Source of the DNA: Bacteroidia bacterium
GTDB lineage: Bacteria > Bacteroidota > Bacteroidia > Bacteroidales > Azobacteroidaceae
Assembly (NCBI GenBank): GCA_025996815.1
Contig: BNTT01000083.1
Coordinates: forward strand, 1-12,340
Reading direction: 5' to 3'
DNA length: 12,340 nucleotides
In this document: positions 12,255-12,340 of the stretch, piece by piece
How positions within the stretch are numbered: position 1 is the stretch's first letter
Layout of the letters: the number at the start of each line of letters is the position of its first letter
The notes under the pieces: model-generated
What the model saw: the letters and a program-made list of their open reading frames with translations, nothing else
The model's database searches: none
What the model was told of the DNA's origin: nothing
Made by a program: the position numbers and the translations under genes

Positions 12255-12340
12255 ATGGAAATGAAACGGACAAGAATAGTTGATTTGTTGGCGACATCCG
12301 AATTGAACAGGGAGGTGTGCAGCACTTTTTTGTGTTTGGC
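12255..12340 (+). CDS. Partial gene cut by the window edge, possibly asparaginyl-tRNA synthetase
   Basis: Only 28 codons are present, starting MEMKRTRIVDLLATSELNRE. The KRTRIVDLL start and the following NREV resemble the N-terminus of Bacteroidota asparaginyl-tRNA synthetases (pattern KRTKIVDLL...REV...GWVR). However, the next residues (CSTFLCL) do not match the expected GWVR anticodon-domain strand, so the product may be something else or carry a frameshift near the T run at 12323-12328. A second ATG at 12261 (MKRT) is an equally possible start. No more can be said without sequence to the right. Confidence 0.4.
   Translation, partial: MEMKRTRIVDLLATSELNREVCSTFLCL

Noticed and set aside
12110..12283. 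57-codon plus-strand frame after rlmI
   Set aside because: It overlaps a perfect consensus promoter and the start of the next gene, and the peptide (rich in S, T, R, K) has no recognisable feature.

Overview
The window looks like a chromosomal segment of a member of the Bacteroidota, probably order Bacteroidales. The best evidence is a recurring promoter signature of this phylum: a -7 box TAnnTTTG, in the clearest cases 19-20 bp downstream of a TTTG-like -33 box. It stands before nearly every transcription unit, and Shine-Dalgarno sequences are mostly absent. The gene content agrees: a PepD-type dipeptidase, an OmpH/Skp-like protein, a GHL10 glycosidase lipoprotein, dTDP-sugar genes and an RlmI-like methyltransferase. 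Coding DNA is moderate in GC and intergenic DNA is very A/T rich.

Layout. 1-393 has no confident gene; it holds a long imperfect foldback (35-167) with a leftward promoter facing it, and a doubtful 37-codon reading frame. 394-1857 (-) is pepD, divergent from a two-gene unit: an OmpH/Skp-like lipoprotein (1998-2582) and a GHL10 glycosidase lipoprotein that appears to start at a rare ATT codon (2578-4017). A GT-B glycosyltransferase (4026-5123, -) converges on it and is divergent from rfbC. rfbC, rfbA and a 611-residue polytopic membrane protein (5207-8458, +) are tightly packed. The interval 8459-8997 holds a 49-codon minus-strand gene resembling an orphan antitoxin and a 225-bp MITE-like palindromic element. 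Then come a 55-codon gene resembling a truncated HTH-antitoxin N-terminus, rfbB, an RNase D-like exonuclease and an rlmI-like gene, each overlapping or close to the next (8998-12093, +). The window ends in the first codons of another gene behind a consensus promoter.

How the genes fit together. rfbA, rfbB and rfbC supply dTDP-4-keto-6-deoxysugar intermediates for a surface glycan. rfbD, the final reductase of dTDP-L-rhamnose synthesis, is not in the window. The divergent glycosyltransferase and the large membrane protein (a possible GT-C-type enzyme or other glycan-assembly protein) are plausible partners. The Skp-like and GHL10 lipoproteins point to cell-envelope maintenance. The exonuclease and RlmI-like genes form an RNA-processing pair.

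Most unusual: (i) three copies of one ~30-bp palindromic repeat, in both orientations, sit in frame inside two conserved enzymes (rfbB and rlmI), much like Rickettsia palindromic elements; (ii) the 225-bp element with perfect 14-bp terminal inverted repeats, a 9-bp flanking direct repeat, a 31-bp inner inverted repeat and six small hairpins; (iii) the apparent ATT start; (iv) two small toxin-antitoxin-like remnants beside the element, one coupled to rfbB.
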